DNA from: an uncultured Bryobacterales bacterium
GTDB taxonomy: Bacteria > Acidobacteriota > Terriglobia > Bryobacterales > UBA6623
Reading direction: 5' to 3'
Assembly: GCA_958295955.1 (NCBI GenBank)
Contig: OY282420.1
Span: forward strand, 3,486,435-3,550,434
DNA length: 64,000 nucleotides
The notes below the pieces were generated by a model that ran no database searches, was not told the DNA's origin, and saw nothing but the letters and a program-made list of their open reading frames with translations. Shown here piece after piece: positions 9,080-18,396 of this stretch. A program made the position numbers and the translations under genes. Positions within the stretch are counted from its first letter, which is position 1; each line of letters starts with the position of its first letter.

Positions 9080-9642
9080 CCGCAGGCGCCGTAGCGGAAG
9101 CAGCCCGTCTCGTGGTCGTTGACCATGCCGACCGCCTGCATGAACGCGTAGCAGATCGTCGAGCCCACGAAACGGAACCCGCGCCGCTTGAGGTCTTTGC
9201 TCATGCGCTCCGATTCCTTCGTCGCAGCCGGAATCTCCGCCGGGCTCCGCCATGAATTGCGCATCGGCTTGCCGCCGACGAACCGCCACAGGCAAGCGTC
9301 CAGGCTGCCGAATTCCTGCTGCGCCGCCAACGCGGCCCTGGCGTTGTCCACCGCCGCGGCGACCTTGAGGCGGTTGCGGATAATCCCCGGGTTTGCGAGC
9401 AGCTTCGCCTGCTCGGCCGCGGAAAAACGCGCCACCTGCGCGGGATCGAACCCGGCGAAAGCCTGGCGGTACGACTCGCGCTTCTGCAGCACCGTCAGCC
9501 AGTTCAGCCCGGCTTGCGCCCCTTCCAGAATCAGGAATTCGAAGAGCGTCCGGTCGTCGTGAACGGGGACGCCCCATTCGCGGTCGTGATATTCGGCGAG
9601 CAGCGGGCGGGCGGCCCACGCGCAGCGGATTCGTTGCGGCAT
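9076..9642 (-). CDS. tag: DNA-3-methyladenine glycosylase I
   Basis: 188-residue base-excision repair enzyme that removes 3-methyladenine from alkylated DNA. The family signature is complete: RCAWA near the start, YHDREWGVP (residues 18-26), [15 protein letters not shown], and the C-terminal zinc-binding [10 protein letters not shown]. Catalysis relies on a conserved acidic residue and on aromatic stacking, as in E. coli Tag. Length is typical. It converges on rpmB with a 4-bp overlap (TTAA at 9076-9079 supplies both stops). Confidence 0.95.
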   Translation of the reverse strand: MPQRIRCAWAARPLLAEYHDREWGVPVHDDRTLFEFLILEGAQAGLNWLTVLQKRESYRQAFAGFDPAQVARFSAAEQAKLLANPGIIRNRLKVAAAVDNARAALAAQQEFGSLDACLWRFVGGKPMRNSWRSPAEIPAATKESERMSKDLKRRGFRFVGSTICYAFMQAVGMVNDHETGCFRYGACG

Positions 9643-9668
9643 GTTCGCGTAATCTGCGCCGCGGGCCG

Positions 9669-12473
9669 CTACCGCGTCGTGACCCAGATCGGCGACGACC
9701 AGGCGACGTTATTGTCGTCTTGCACCACGCGCACGTAGTAGAAATCCTCGCCCGGCTGCTTGTCGTTGTCGACGAAGGTGAAGCTCGTCTTTTGGGGAAG
9801 ATTCTGGCGGTTGTGCAGAAACTCCTGGTTTTTAACGATGTCGATTTGCCGCAGGTGCGTCGTTCCGATCACGTTGACGACCAGCTCGAACCCGCCTGCG
9901 GCGGTTACGATATCGCCCTGCAAATACTCTTTCCCGTCGGCGGCGCGCAAGCGGTAGTCGAGGATGATGTTGTCCGTCGCGCCGTAGTTGTGGCGGCGCT
10001 TCATGGCGTCGATCATGCCTTCGCGGGTGAACTCCTCCGCTATGGTGCAGGCGTAGGAATAATGCGTCGAAAGGTGATCGGAAGCCGCCTGGACGCCGAG
10101 CTTGTACCCTTTCGCCCAAGCATTCCACACATAACCCTCCGGCTGGAAGCCGCCGACCTGCGACGCCGGGTTCTCGCTGTTGGCGGCCAGCGGCGCGCCT
10201 TCGTATTCGGCGGAAACGCGGTCTCCCTGGAAAATTTCCACCAGCGGTTCGACGTCCGGGTCGTTGTCCCGCCAGTCCGTGCCCATGCGCGTCGCCGGCG
10301 TGTGCGAAATGGCGATGCCCTTGTGCTTCTTGAGGTAGTCGTAAAGCCGACCCGCGCCTTTTTCGTGATTCCGCTCTTCCGGCAGCATGGGCAGCGTCGG
10401 GTTGCCGCGCTTGGCGAACAGGATATTGCGGTGGCCGTCGGGGAAGCTGATCGAGCGCTCGTAGCCGTAGTACGGCTGGAACGCCCCGGAGACCGAGAAC
10501 ACATCGACCGTTTGCTGCAAGAGCCAGTTGATGTATTCGTTGTCGGGTCCGCCGAGGTGGTTGTGCTCGCTGGCCAGCAGGTAGTCGAGCGAGGCCGCGT
10601 CGATTGCGTAGCGGTAGGTCTGCAGCAGCGAGCCGTCGTTGTTGCCGTCCATCGAAAACTCGGTGTGGCGGTGAGTATCGCCGCGGTAGATATTGTAGGT
10701 CTTTCCGCCGGAGTTGATCTCGTACGCGCGCAGCCGCTCGAGGTCGGCGGTTTCGGTGGGCGCCAGGTTGTGGTAGTACAGCGTCGGCGCCGCGCGCGCC
10801 GTCAGCGCCGGAGCCGCGGTTTTCCGCTCCAGATTGGGCAGCTTCGCGGCGTACACGTCCTCGTGTTGGTAGAGAAAGTCCGCGAAATCGCGGTTGTCCA
10901 TCGCCCAGGCGGCGAACAGGTTGCCTTTGCCGTCGGGCGCGACGCTCCAGCGCACGTCCTGGCGGCTCTGGCTGAAGGGCAGCTCCAGGGGAACGGTCCA
11001 GCGGTCGCCGTCGAGCGCCGCGCCCCAAATCTCCCAGCAGGCGCGGTGCAGCGGCGTCTCGTCGGGCATGTCGCGCTGGCGGATCGTGCGGTGGCGGCCG
11101 AAAAGCCAGATCCTGCCCTGCCCGTCGAGCGCGAGTTGCGGAAAATCGTTGTGGCGGTCGTCCATATGCGCCGGCAACGAGTCGTTGATGTCGGCGACCG
11201 GAACCCGCCAGTCGCGGCCGTCCCGCGCGGCGACGCGCATGCGCCGGTAATGGTAAAGCCGCGTGCCCTCGACGCTGAGCAGCGCCCCGGTGTCTTTCCC
11301 CCAGTTCATGCCGCTCTCGTTCCAGGCGGCCCACAACCTGTTTTCCCTATCGACTTGCAGCGAAACGTGCGCTTCGTAAAGCCGCGTGTCGGCGATCGGC
11401 TCGACCTCGCCCCACTTCGCGCCGTCCCAGGTGCGCAGCAGCACGTCGTAATCGCCCTTGTCGTAGCTGTCCCAAGCGACATGAATTTCGCCCTTGCGCC
11501 CGGCGGCGACGACGGGTTCCCAATCGTTCGCCGGCGAAGTTGAAATTTTCTGCTCGTCTCCCCAGCGGCTGCCGTCGTAGCGCCGCGCGAAGATGTCGGC
11601 CTTGCCGTTGCGGAACCCCTGCCAGACGAGCCACATGCCGCCGTTCGAGTCCGTCGCCAGGTTGTGATAGGCGTCGGGCTGGGGGCTGTCGCTGAGGCGC
11701 ATCACGGGCGTCAGAGAGCCGCCCTTGAGCGCGCGCCCATAGAGGTCGAAGTTGCCGTCAACCTGATGCGACCAGACGAACCACGGGTCGCCGGCCTTGT
11801 CCCGCCCCATCTTGACCAGGTAGGCGTCGCTCGGCCCCTCGGTAATTTCCTGCGTCTCGCCCCAGGAGTTCCCGTCGAACCGCCGCGTCAGCACGTGGTT
11901 CGCTCCCGCCTTGTAGGCGATCCAGGCAACCCGGATCTCGCCGTCCTCGCCGCCGAGAATCGCGGCGAAATCGTCTTCGTACTCGTCTCCCGTGAGCTTT
12001 TCCGCCGGCGCCACGCGCTCCACGACGGCGGCGCCGTCCAGAAACGTTTTCGGCGCGGCCAAGGGAACGTCCCTTGCGTTGAACGCAAACCGCCCCTGCG
12101 CGGTGCGGACGTTGACGCGCGTCCCGGCCTTCGCCGCGATATCGAGGACGATGCCGGGAGTCCGGTAGTATTCCACGACGCCCGTGTTGGGAATGATGTA
12201 GTAGGCTGGATACCTGTAGTTCGCGCCCTTGTGCGTGGACAGCTTCCACTTGTTCGGCGCCTCGATTGCGTTTTCGGGCCGGGGATGCCAATCGCGCAAT
12301 TGGAGCAGTTCGCCGTTCGCGACGGCAACCGTCCCGTCCCATTTTGTTGGCGCGATATCGTTGAGCCCGAAGCGCACGCGGAACGAAACGACGCCGTCCG
12401 CGGTCAAGGGCGTCTGCGCCCAAGCCGCCGCAGTCAAGCCGAGTACGAGAAAAATCCGAGTCGTGAGTCTCAT
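9669..12473 (-). CDS. Exported beta-propeller/PHP-type (DUF3604-like) protein
   Basis: 934 residues from the ATG at 12473, chosen because it begins a clean signal peptide (MRLTTRIFLVLGLTAAAWAQ). Residues 130-500 contain repeated strands ending in D-G-x-x-W-G or similar (RFDGNSWGETQEI, RYDGSRWGDEQKI, TWDGAKWGEVEPI), as in six- or seven-bladed propellers. Residues 610-930 look like a PHP-type metal-dependent hydrolase: GDTHRHTEFSMDG, LASEHNHLGG, ISHTPATRMG and AASDHLSTHY supply His/Asp/Glu ligands. It most resembles the DUF3604 group. Substrate unknown; a periplasmic phosphoesterase or amidohydrolase role is a guess. Confidence 0.7.
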   Translation of the reverse strand: MRLTTRIFLVLGLTAAAWAQTPLTADGVVSFRVRFGLNDIAPTKWDGTVAVANGELLQLRDWHPRPENAIEAPNKWKLSTHKGANYRYPAYYIIPNTGVVEYYRTPGIVLDIAAKAGTRVNVRTAQGRFAFNARDVPLAAPKTFLDGAAVVERVAPAEKLTGDEYEDDFAAILGGEDGEIRVAWIAYKAGANHVLTRRFDGNSWGETQEITEGPSDAYLVKMGRDKAGDPWFVWSHQVDGNFDLYGRALKGGSLTPVMRLSDSPQPDAYHNLATDSNGGMWLVWQGFRNGKADIFARRYDGSRWGDEQKISTSPANDWEPVVAAGRKGEIHVAWDSYDKGDYDVLLRTWDGAKWGEVEPIADTRLYEAHVSLQVDRENRLWAAWNESGMNWGKDTGALLSVEGTRLYHYRRMRVAARDGRDWRVPVADINDSLPAHMDDRHNDFPQLALDGQGRIWLFGRHRTIRQRDMPDETPLHRACWEIWGAALDGDRWTVPLELPFSQSRQDVRWSVAPDGKGNLFAAWAMDNRDFADFLYQHEDVYAAKLPNLERKTAAPALTARAAPTLYYHNLAPTETADLERLRAYEINSGGKTYNIYRGDTHRHTEFSMDGNNDGSLLQTYRYAIDAASLDYLLASEHNHLGGPDNEYINWLLQQTVDVFSVSGAFQPYYGYERSISFPDGHRNILFAKRGNPTLPMLPEERNHEKGAGRLYDYLKKHKGIAISHTPATRMGTDWRDNDPDVEPLVEIFQGDRVSAEYEGAPLAANSENPASQVGGFQPEGYVWNAWAKGYKLGVQAASDHLSTHYSYACTIAEEFTREGMIDAMKRRHNYGATDNIILDYRLRAADGKEYLQGDIVTAAGGFELVVNVIGTTHLRQIDIVKNQEFLHNRQNLPQKTSFTFVDNDKQPGEDFYYVRVVQDDNNVAWSSPIWVTTR

Positions 12474-12567
12474 GACTCGGCAATTGTAGCAACTCGGCGG
12501 CGCCGCCGGATACCGTTTCTTGCCGGCCCGCCCACCTTTCGAACCGGGACCGGGCGGCAAGTTTCCC

Positions 12568-12573
12568 TATCCT
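12568..12573 (+). promoter_or_regulatory. -10 element of the dnd-related methyltransferase
   Basis: TATCCT ends 8 nt before the GTG start at 12582; no Shine-Dalgarno sequence intervenes. It lies in a roughly 100-bp divergent intergenic region. Confidence 0.4.
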
Positions 12574-12581
12574 GTTTGTCT

Positions 12582-14036
12582 GTGGCTGCGACGACGATTC
12601 CGCGGTTTCGGACGGCGATGCGCAGATTCCGGCTCTCCCGGCCCGTTGCTCTCGCTTGGGAACACGGCTTGATTCGCTCCGGCGCGAGCGTGTTCGATTA
12701 CGGCTGCGGCCGCGGCGACGACATCCGCTATCTGCGCGAGCACGACGTTGCGGCGTCCGGCTGGGACCCGCACTACCGGCCCGCAAACCCGGTCGAAGCG
12801 GCGGATGTCGTGAACTTGGGCTACGTCCTGAACGTCATCGAAAACCCGGCGGAACGCGCCGATGTCCTGCGCAAGGCGCTGGCGCCGGCTCGCCGCGTTC
12901 TCGTGGTCGCGGTCCGCGTGGACCGCGGGCCTTTGTCCGGGGAGGCGTTCGAGGACGGCCTGGTTACCTCCAGGGGCGGTTTCCAGAAAGTCTATACGCA
13001 AGCCGAGTTTCTGGATTACGTCGAATCCGTGTGCGGCTGCAAGCCGGCGCCGGCGGGGCTTGGGGTCGCCTACGTTTTCAAGGACCCGGCTCTGGAGCGG
13101 GAGTATCTCGCGCGGGCTGCGCTCGGCCGCTCCGCTTTTGGCCGACGCTTCACGATCGCGGAATTCGAGTCGTCCGAATTGGGCGCCGCGTACCTGAGCT
13201 TCGCGCGCAAGCTGGCCCGCTTGCCCCGCCCGAGCGAATTTCCGCAATTCGCGGCGCTTGCCGAGCGCTTCGGCTCGCCGCGGCGCATCCGCAAGCTCGC
13301 GGACGCCGCCCTCGACCCCGCCGAGATTGAAAGCCTGCGCCTGCAGAAACGCGAGGATTTTCTGGTGTGCTACGGCGCCATGCGCCTGCAGGGAATGCGC
13401 GTGACTCGCGCGGCGCTGCTGCCGGCGGAGACCCAAGCGGATATCCGCTCGCTCTGGCCGTCGTACCGCGCGGCGCGCGCCGAGGGGGAGCGGTTCCTGT
13501 TTTCGCTGGGAGACCCGCGGCAAGCGGCTGCGGCGGCGCAGGCCGCCTCCGTGGGCAAGCGCGTCGCCGGCTCGCTCTATGCGCACCGCTCCGCCGAGGA
13601 ACAGCTTCCGGCCCTGAACAGGCTGCAACTCTTCGCCGCCCGCCAGATCGTCGGCGATACGGAATACGACGTGCTCAAACTTGCGGCGGACGGGCAAAAA
13701 GTCAGCTTCCTGCGCTACCCCGGTTTCGACAACGACGCCCACCCCTGCTTGCAGTCGTCTCTTGCGGTCTATTTGCCGCGCGCCGATTACGGCTTCAGGG
13801 ATTTCTCGCATTCCGAAAACCCGCCGATTCTGCATCGCAAAGACGCCCTGGTCGACGAAACGTACCCGCTGTATCAGAAGTTCGCCTTTCTGACGCGCCA
13901 GGAAGAGAAGCGCGCGCTGCTCTCGCGGCCCGATATCGGACGCAAAAGAGACTGGGAGAAGGTTCTGCGTCAAGCCGGCCTGGAAGTCCGCGGCCACCGC
14001 CTGTTTCGGCGGAAATCTTGGCCGGCCGGCCCCTGA
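12582..14036 (+). CDS. DNA phosphorothioation-associated putative methyltransferase
   Basis: 484 residues from a GTG start. Residues 14-60 are typical of the family: MRRFRLSRPVALAW then FDYGCGRGDDIRYL, a SAM-binding motif I, then GWDPHYRP. The family (often named dnd-related methyltransferase) occurs beside dnd DNA-sulfur modification genes but is frequently found alone. No dndB-E or restriction genes are nearby here, so it is an orphan. The C-terminal half contains HRSAEEQLPALNRLQ and ends with a KRDWEKVLR-type tail seen in the family. The actual substrate is unknown. The much longer open frame upstream is antisense to the propeller/PHP gene and is not real. Confidence 0.8.
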   Translation: MAATTIPRFRTAMRRFRLSRPVALAWEHGLIRSGASVFDYGCGRGDDIRYLREHDVAASGWDPHYRPANPVEAADVVNLGYVLNVIENPAERADVLRKALAPARRVLVVAVRVDRGPLSGEAFEDGLVTSRGGFQKVYTQAEFLDYVESVCGCKPAPAGLGVAYVFKDPALEREYLARAALGRSAFGRRFTIAEFESSELGAAYLSFARKLARLPRPSEFPQFAALAERFGSPRRIRKLADAALDPAEIESLRLQKREDFLVCYGAMRLQGMRVTRAALLPAETQADIRSLWPSYRAARAEGERFLFSLGDPRQAAAAAQAASVGKRVAGSLYAHRSAEEQLPALNRLQLFAARQIVGDTEYDVLKLAADGQKVSFLRYPGFDNDAHPCLQSSLAVYLPRADYGFRDFSHSENPPILHRKDALVDETYPLYQKFAFLTRQEEKRALLSRPDIGRKRDWEKVLRQAGLEVRGHRLFRRKSWPAGP

Positions 14037-14042
14037 TACGAT
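14037..14042 (+). promoter_or_regulatory. -10 element of the M16 peptidase gene
   Basis: TACGAT directly follows the TGA of the upstream gene and ends 8 nt before the ATG at 14051. Confidence 0.4.
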
Positions 14043-14050
14043 GGCTTGTA

Positions 14051-15337
14051 ATGCCCGCAGCCGCCCGCGACGTTCGAAAAACCGTTTTGCCCAACGGGCT
14101 GCGGGTGGTGACCGAATACATGCCGACCGTACGCTCGGTTGCGGTAGGCGCGTGGCTGAACGCGGGGTCGCGTCACGAGTCCGAATCCGAAACCGGCATC
14201 ACCCACTTCACCGAACACATGGTGTTCAAGGGCACCGAAAACTTCTCCGCGCAAGAGATCGCCGTCTCGATCGATTCCCTGGGCGGCCACCTCGACGCCT
14301 TCACCTCGAAAGAAACCACCGCCTTCACGGCCAAGGTTCTGGACGAGCATCTGCCGCGGGCTCTCGACATCCTGTCCGACATGGTGCAGCGTCCGAAGTT
14401 TGCCGACAACGACATCGAACGCGAAAAAGGCGTCGTCCTCGAAGAGCTCAAGATGGACGAGGACAACCCCGACTATCTGATCGGAGACCTCTTCGCCGGC
14501 AGTTTCTGGAAGGGCCACGGCATGGCTCGTCCGATCATCGGCAATCGGCGGTCGATCGAAGCCTTTTCCAGCCCCCAACTCCGCGGGTTTTTCGAGCGCG
14601 CCTTTCGTCCGGCCAATCTTCTGCTGACGGCGGCGGGAAACATCGGACACGATGCGTTGATCGCAGAGGCGCGCAAACGTTTCGACGCCGCGGCCGAAGC
14701 GCCCGCCGCGCAAGAAAGCAGTAGTCAGGAACCGCCCGCGCCCAACCCGCAAATCGTCCTGCGCGACAAGCCGTCTCTCGAACAGATTCACGTGACCCTG
14801 GGAGTCGAGACGTTCTCCATTCGAGACGCGAAGCGCTATGCCGGCTTCGTGCTGAGCGCCATGCTGGGCGGGGGCTTCAGTTCCCGGCTGTTCCAGAAAA
14901 TCCGCGAGGAAGCCGGCTTGGCCTACGCCGTCTATGCCGATCTCAGCCTCTATTCCGACACCGGCTGCCTGTCGGTCCACGCCGGCACATCGCTCGACTC
15001 GCTCGCCCGCGTCATCGCATACACCCTGCGCGAGTTCCGCGACCTGAAAGACAATCTCGTTCCCGAAACGGAGATCCGCCGCGCCAAAGACCAACTCAAG
15101 GGCAGCATGATGCTCGGTCTGGAATCGACCGGCAGCCGCATGGCCAACCTGGCCCGTCAGGAAGCCTACCACGGCCGCCACTTCTCGTTCGACGAAATCA
15201 ACGACGCGATCGAGAGCGTCACCCGGCAGCAAATCCGCGACTTGGCCAACGAATGGTTCCGGCAGGAACGCTTGGCCGCGGCGGTGCTCGGCAATTTGCA
15301 AGGTCTGGCCATCGACCGCGCGGACCTGGCCTGTTGA
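14051..15337 (+). CDS. M16 family zinc peptidase
   Basis: 428-residue insulinase/processing-peptidase homologue. The inverted zinc motif HxxEH is visible as THFTEHMVFKGT (about residue 57), and the third ligand Glu lies in VVLEELKMDEDNP about 75 residues later. The second half is the structurally related M16C domain, with GGGFSSRLFQKIREEAGLAY containing the usual R/Y substrate-binding positions. No signal peptide is apparent, so it is probably cytoplasmic like many bacterial PqqL/YmxG-type M16 proteins. The start at 14051 fits the family (a dozen residues before LPNGLRVV); the longer open frame overlaps the methyltransferase. Confidence 0.92.
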   Translation: MPAAARDVRKTVLPNGLRVVTEYMPTVRSVAVGAWLNAGSRHESESETGITHFTEHMVFKGTENFSAQEIAVSIDSLGGHLDAFTSKETTAFTAKVLDEHLPRALDILSDMVQRPKFADNDIEREKGVVLEELKMDEDNPDYLIGDLFAGSFWKGHGMARPIIGNRRSIEAFSSPQLRGFFERAFRPANLLLTAAGNIGHDALIAEARKRFDAAAEAPAAQESSSQEPPAPNPQIVLRDKPSLEQIHVTLGVETFSIRDAKRYAGFVLSAMLGGGFSSRLFQKIREEAGLAYAVYADLSLYSDTGCLSVHAGTSLDSLARVIAYTLREFRDLKDNLVPETEIRRAKDQLKGSMMLGLESTGSRMANLARQEAYHGRHFSFDEINDAIESVTRQQIRDLANEWFRQERLAAAVLGNLQGLAIDRADLAC

Positions 15338-15358
15338 TGCGCCAGGCCGCGCCGCGCT

Positions 15359-16816
15359 TCACCGCGCCGAGAGCTTCCCGTACGGTTCCTCGAAATACTT
15401 GTCGAAGATCCACGCGGGCTGCCAGCGGTCGCGCACGCGCTCGCTGCCGGTCAAGTCGATCTCCTTGGGCGCGGGGTTGGCAACCGTCAGCGGATGGTTG
15501 TCGCCGGCCTGCTGCTGAAGCCGCTGCATCAAGGCCGTCAATTGCGCGATCCTCTGCTTCTGCGACGGGTCGCCGGCAAGATTGTTCCTCTCGTGCGGGT
15601 CGCCGTCGAGATCGAACAACTGCGTATGATCGATCTTGGGGTAGCGGATCAGCTTCCAGCGCTCGTCGCGGACCGCCTTCATCAGGTCGCGGAACGAGGT
15701 AAAGACCGCATCGCGGACCTTCGTCTTCTCGCCCTTCCAGATCGGGGACAAGTCGCGGCCGTCGAGATCGCCCGGCGCGCGGACGCCCAGCAACGCGCAC
15801 AGAGTGGGGAAAACGTCGAGCAGGTAGCTGAAGGCGTAAGTCTCTTGATTTTTGGGGATGCCGGGCCCCGAGAAGATCAGCGGCGCGCCCATGGAGTGCT
15901 CGTACAGGTTCTGCTTGCCGAGCAAGCCGTGGCTGCCGACGGCGAGGCCGTGGTCGGCGGCGTAAACGACGATCGTATTTTCGGCGTGGCCCGTCGATTC
16001 CAGCTTGCGCAGGATGCGTCCGATCTGCCGGTCGAGATGCGTGATCAGGCCGTAGTATTCGGCAAGCTGATCGCTGACGACTTCCGGCGTGCGCGGCCAG
16101 GGACCCAGACTTTCGTCCCGGCCTTTCATGTGGCCGTTGTCGAACGGGTGCTGCGGAGCGAAGTTCGGCGGCAGCGGCGGACGCCGCCGGTAATACATGC
16201 GGCGGTACCTCGGCGGCGGATTGCGCGGGTCGTGCGGCGCGGTAAAGGCAACGTAAGCATAAAACGGCTTTTCGTCCTTGTAGTTGTGCAGAAATTCCAT
16301 CGCCGCATCGGCGAACAGGCGGCTCGAAAAGCGAATGCTCTCGCGCTCGGCGGTCAGCTTGCCGTCCGGGCCGAGGTCGACGGTGGGCGCTTTCGTGTGA
16401 TTGGACATGCCGCCGAACATGATGCGCTTGCCCTGCTGGAAGCTTTTCAGCCACGACGGGCGCTGGTTATGCCACTTGCCGGTGGCGAACGTCGTATAGC
16501 CGTTTTGGCCCAGCAACTGCGGCAGCGTGACGTGTCCCTGCATATCCATCGGGATCTTGAAAAAGCTCTTGCCCGTGTTCAGCATGGCCCGGCTCGGAAC
16601 GCAAACCGCGCCTCCTTGCGACCCGAGGCAGTAATTGCGCCGGAAGCTGTAGCCGCCGGCGACCAGGCGGTCGAGGTTGGGCGTCTGGATATAGCGGTTG
16701 CCGTGGGCGCCGATCGTATCCGGCCGCTGGTCGTCGGCGAACAGGAAGAGGACATTGGGCGGGGCCGCCGCCAACGGCGCGGCAAGCAGGAGGGCAAGGG
16801 TCGCATTGCGCAGCAT
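15359..16816 (-). CDS. Exported sulfatase
   Basis: 485-residue arylsulfatase-family enzyme that hydrolyses sulfate esters, probably of sulfated glycans. It has a signal peptide (ATLALLLAAPLAA), PPNVLFLFADDQRPD supplying the first metal aspartates, and CVPSRAMLNTGK at about residue 72, in which Cys is matured to formylglycine by an anaerobic or FGE-type enzyme not found in this window. VVYAADHGLAVGSHG supplies later metal ligands. It is divergent from a second sulfatase 69 bp away. Substrate class cannot be read from the sequence. Confidence 0.92.
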   Translation of the reverse strand: MLRNATLALLLAAPLAAAPPNVLFLFADDQRPDTIGAHGNRYIQTPNLDRLVAGGYSFRRNYCLGSQGGAVCVPSRAMLNTGKSFFKIPMDMQGHVTLPQLLGQNGYTTFATGKWHNQRPSWLKSFQQGKRIMFGGMSNHTKAPTVDLGPDGKLTAERESIRFSSRLFADAAMEFLHNYKDEKPFYAYVAFTAPHDPRNPPPRYRRMYYRRRPPLPPNFAPQHPFDNGHMKGRDESLGPWPRTPEVVSDQLAEYYGLITHLDRQIGRILRKLESTGHAENTIVVYAADHGLAVGSHGLLGKQNLYEHSMGAPLIFSGPGIPKNQETYAFSYLLDVFPTLCALLGVRAPGDLDGRDLSPIWKGEKTKVRDAVFTSFRDLMKAVRDERWKLIRYPKIDHTQLFDLDGDPHERNNLAGDPSQKQRIAQLTALMQRLQQQAGDNHPLTVANPAPKEIDLTGSERVRDRWQPAWIFDKYFEEPYGKLSAR

Positions 16817-16823
16817 CGTTACG

Positions 16824-16829
16824 ATTCTA
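16824..16829 (-). promoter_or_regulatory. -10 element of sulfatase at 15359-16816
   Basis: Read on the minus strand, TAGAAT ends 7 nt before the ATG at 16816, with no ribosome-binding site between. Confidence 0.45.
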
Positions 16830-16884
16830 TCTTGCCGCGCCGTCGGTAACCGATCGAACCGCTTATGATTGCTATTACGGAACG

Positions 16885-18390
16885 ATGAAACGCATAAGCT
16901 TATTCCTCGCCGCGAGTTGCTGCCTGTACGCCGCCGGCAAGCCGAACATCCTGTTCATCATGTCCGACGACCACGCCGCGCATGCGCTCGGCGCCTACGG
17001 CGGACGCCTGGCCGTCCTCGACCCCACGCCCGCGCTGGACCGCCTCGCCAACGAAGGGATGCTGTTCGAGAACGCCTTCTGCGCCAACTCGATCTGCACG
17101 CCCAGCCGGGCGACGCTGCTGACCGGCCAATACAGCCACGTCAACCGCGTGACGACGCTCAGCGGACATCTCGAACCCGACCGCCAGTACGCGCCCAAGC
17201 TGATCGGCCAGGCCGGTTACCAGACGGCGATGGTCGGCAAGTGGCACCTCAAGAAGGAACCCGCCGCCTTCGATTACTACTGCGTTCTGCCGGGGCAGGG
17301 GTCGTACTTCAACCCGATCATGCGCGAATCGGGCGGGCCGTGGCCGCGCAACGTGCGGCGTTTTTCCGCCTACGATTCGGCGCACTCGTCCGACGTCATC
17401 ACGCAGGTGTCGATCGACTGGCTCAAGCGCCGCGACAAGACGCGGCCGTTCTTCCTGATGCATCATTTCAAGGCGCCGCACGACAATTTCGAGAACGCCG
17501 AGCGCTACGACTTTCTGTACGCGGACGCCGACGTCCCCGAGCCGCCCAGCCTGTGGAAGGTTCCCAACCACGGCTCCGAGGCTACGCAGGGCATGGGCAC
17601 GTCGATCGGCAAGCGCAACGCCCGCCGCAACATGGGTCAGCACATGTTCGTCGACCCCGCGCTCGGCGACCGCGCCTACAAGCGCGCGGCCTATCAGCGC
17701 TATTTGAAGAAATATCTGCGCACCGTACGCGGCGTCGACGACGCTGTCGCGCGGTTGCTGCAATACCTCGAAGACGAGGGCGAGCTCGACAATACCGTCG
17801 TCGTCTATACCTCGGATCAGGGCTTCATGCTCGGCGAGCACGACTATATCGACAAGCGCTGGATGTATGAGGAATCCCTGCGCATCCCCCTGCTCGTGCG
17901 GCATCCCCCGACGGTCGCCGCCGGCTCGCGCTCGCGGGCGATCGTCAACAACACCGACCTTGCGCCGACGCTGCTGGCCTTCGCCGGAGTCGCGGCGCCC
18001 GACTTCATGCAGGGCCGCAGCCTGTCGCCGCTGCTGCGCGGCGAGACGCCTGCCGATTGGAGAAAGGCGACCTACTACCGCTATTGGATGCACATGGCGC
18101 ACCACGACAACCCCGCGCATTACGGCATCCGCACCGAAGATTTCAAGCTGATCTTTTTCTACGGGCTGCCGCTCGACGCGCCCGGCGCGGCGGCCGCCGC
18201 AACCCAACCCGGATGGGAACTTTACGATCTGCGCGCGGACCCTCACGAGTTGACGAACGTTTACGGCCGCCCCGCATACGCAAGCGTGACGCAGGAACTC
18301 AAGGCCGAGTTGCTGCGCCTCAAGGCAGAGGTCGGCGACAACGACGAGAAGTACCCCGAGCTGATGGCGGTCCGCGCGCGTTACTGGTAG
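16885..18390 (+). CDS. Exported sulfatase
   Basis: 501-residue sulfatase with a signal peptide (RISLFLAASCCLYAAG), KPNILFIMSDDHAAHA, and the maturation motif CTPSRATLLTGQ near residue 73. TSDQGFMLGEHD supplies the distal metal site and KRWMYEESLRIPLLVR is a common sulfatase-family phrase. It resembles choline-sulfatase/heparan-type members with a long C-terminal region (YRYWMHMAHHDNPAHYGIRT), but I cannot assign a substrate. It begins divergently from the neighbouring sulfatase, sharing a 69-bp promoter region with TATGAT at 16864-16869. Expression of the two is probably linked. Confidence 0.92.
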   Translation: MKRISLFLAASCCLYAAGKPNILFIMSDDHAAHALGAYGGRLAVLDPTPALDRLANEGMLFENAFCANSICTPSRATLLTGQYSHVNRVTTLSGHLEPDRQYAPKLIGQAGYQTAMVGKWHLKKEPAAFDYYCVLPGQGSYFNPIMRESGGPWPRNVRRFSAYDSAHSSDVITQVSIDWLKRRDKTRPFFLMHHFKAPHDNFENAERYDFLYADADVPEPPSLWKVPNHGSEATQGMGTSIGKRNARRNMGQHMFVDPALGDRAYKRAAYQRYLKKYLRTVRGVDDAVARLLQYLEDEGELDNTVVVYTSDQGFMLGEHDYIDKRWMYEESLRIPLLVRHPPTVAAGSRSRAIVNNTDLAPTLLAFAGVAAPDFMQGRSLSPLLRGETPADWRKATYYRYWMHMAHHDNPAHYGIRTEDFKLIFFYGLPLDAPGAAAAATQPGWELYDLRADPHELTNVYGRPAYASVTQELKAELLRLKAEVGDNDEKYPELMAVRARYW

Positions 18391-18396
18391 CGCGGC

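Noticed and set aside
11664-12581. Long open frame upstream of the dnd-related methyltransferase that would extend it to 790 residues
   Set aside because: It is antisense to the well-supported propeller/PHP gene and has the Arg/Pro-rich composition of a shadow frame; the family starts near 12582.
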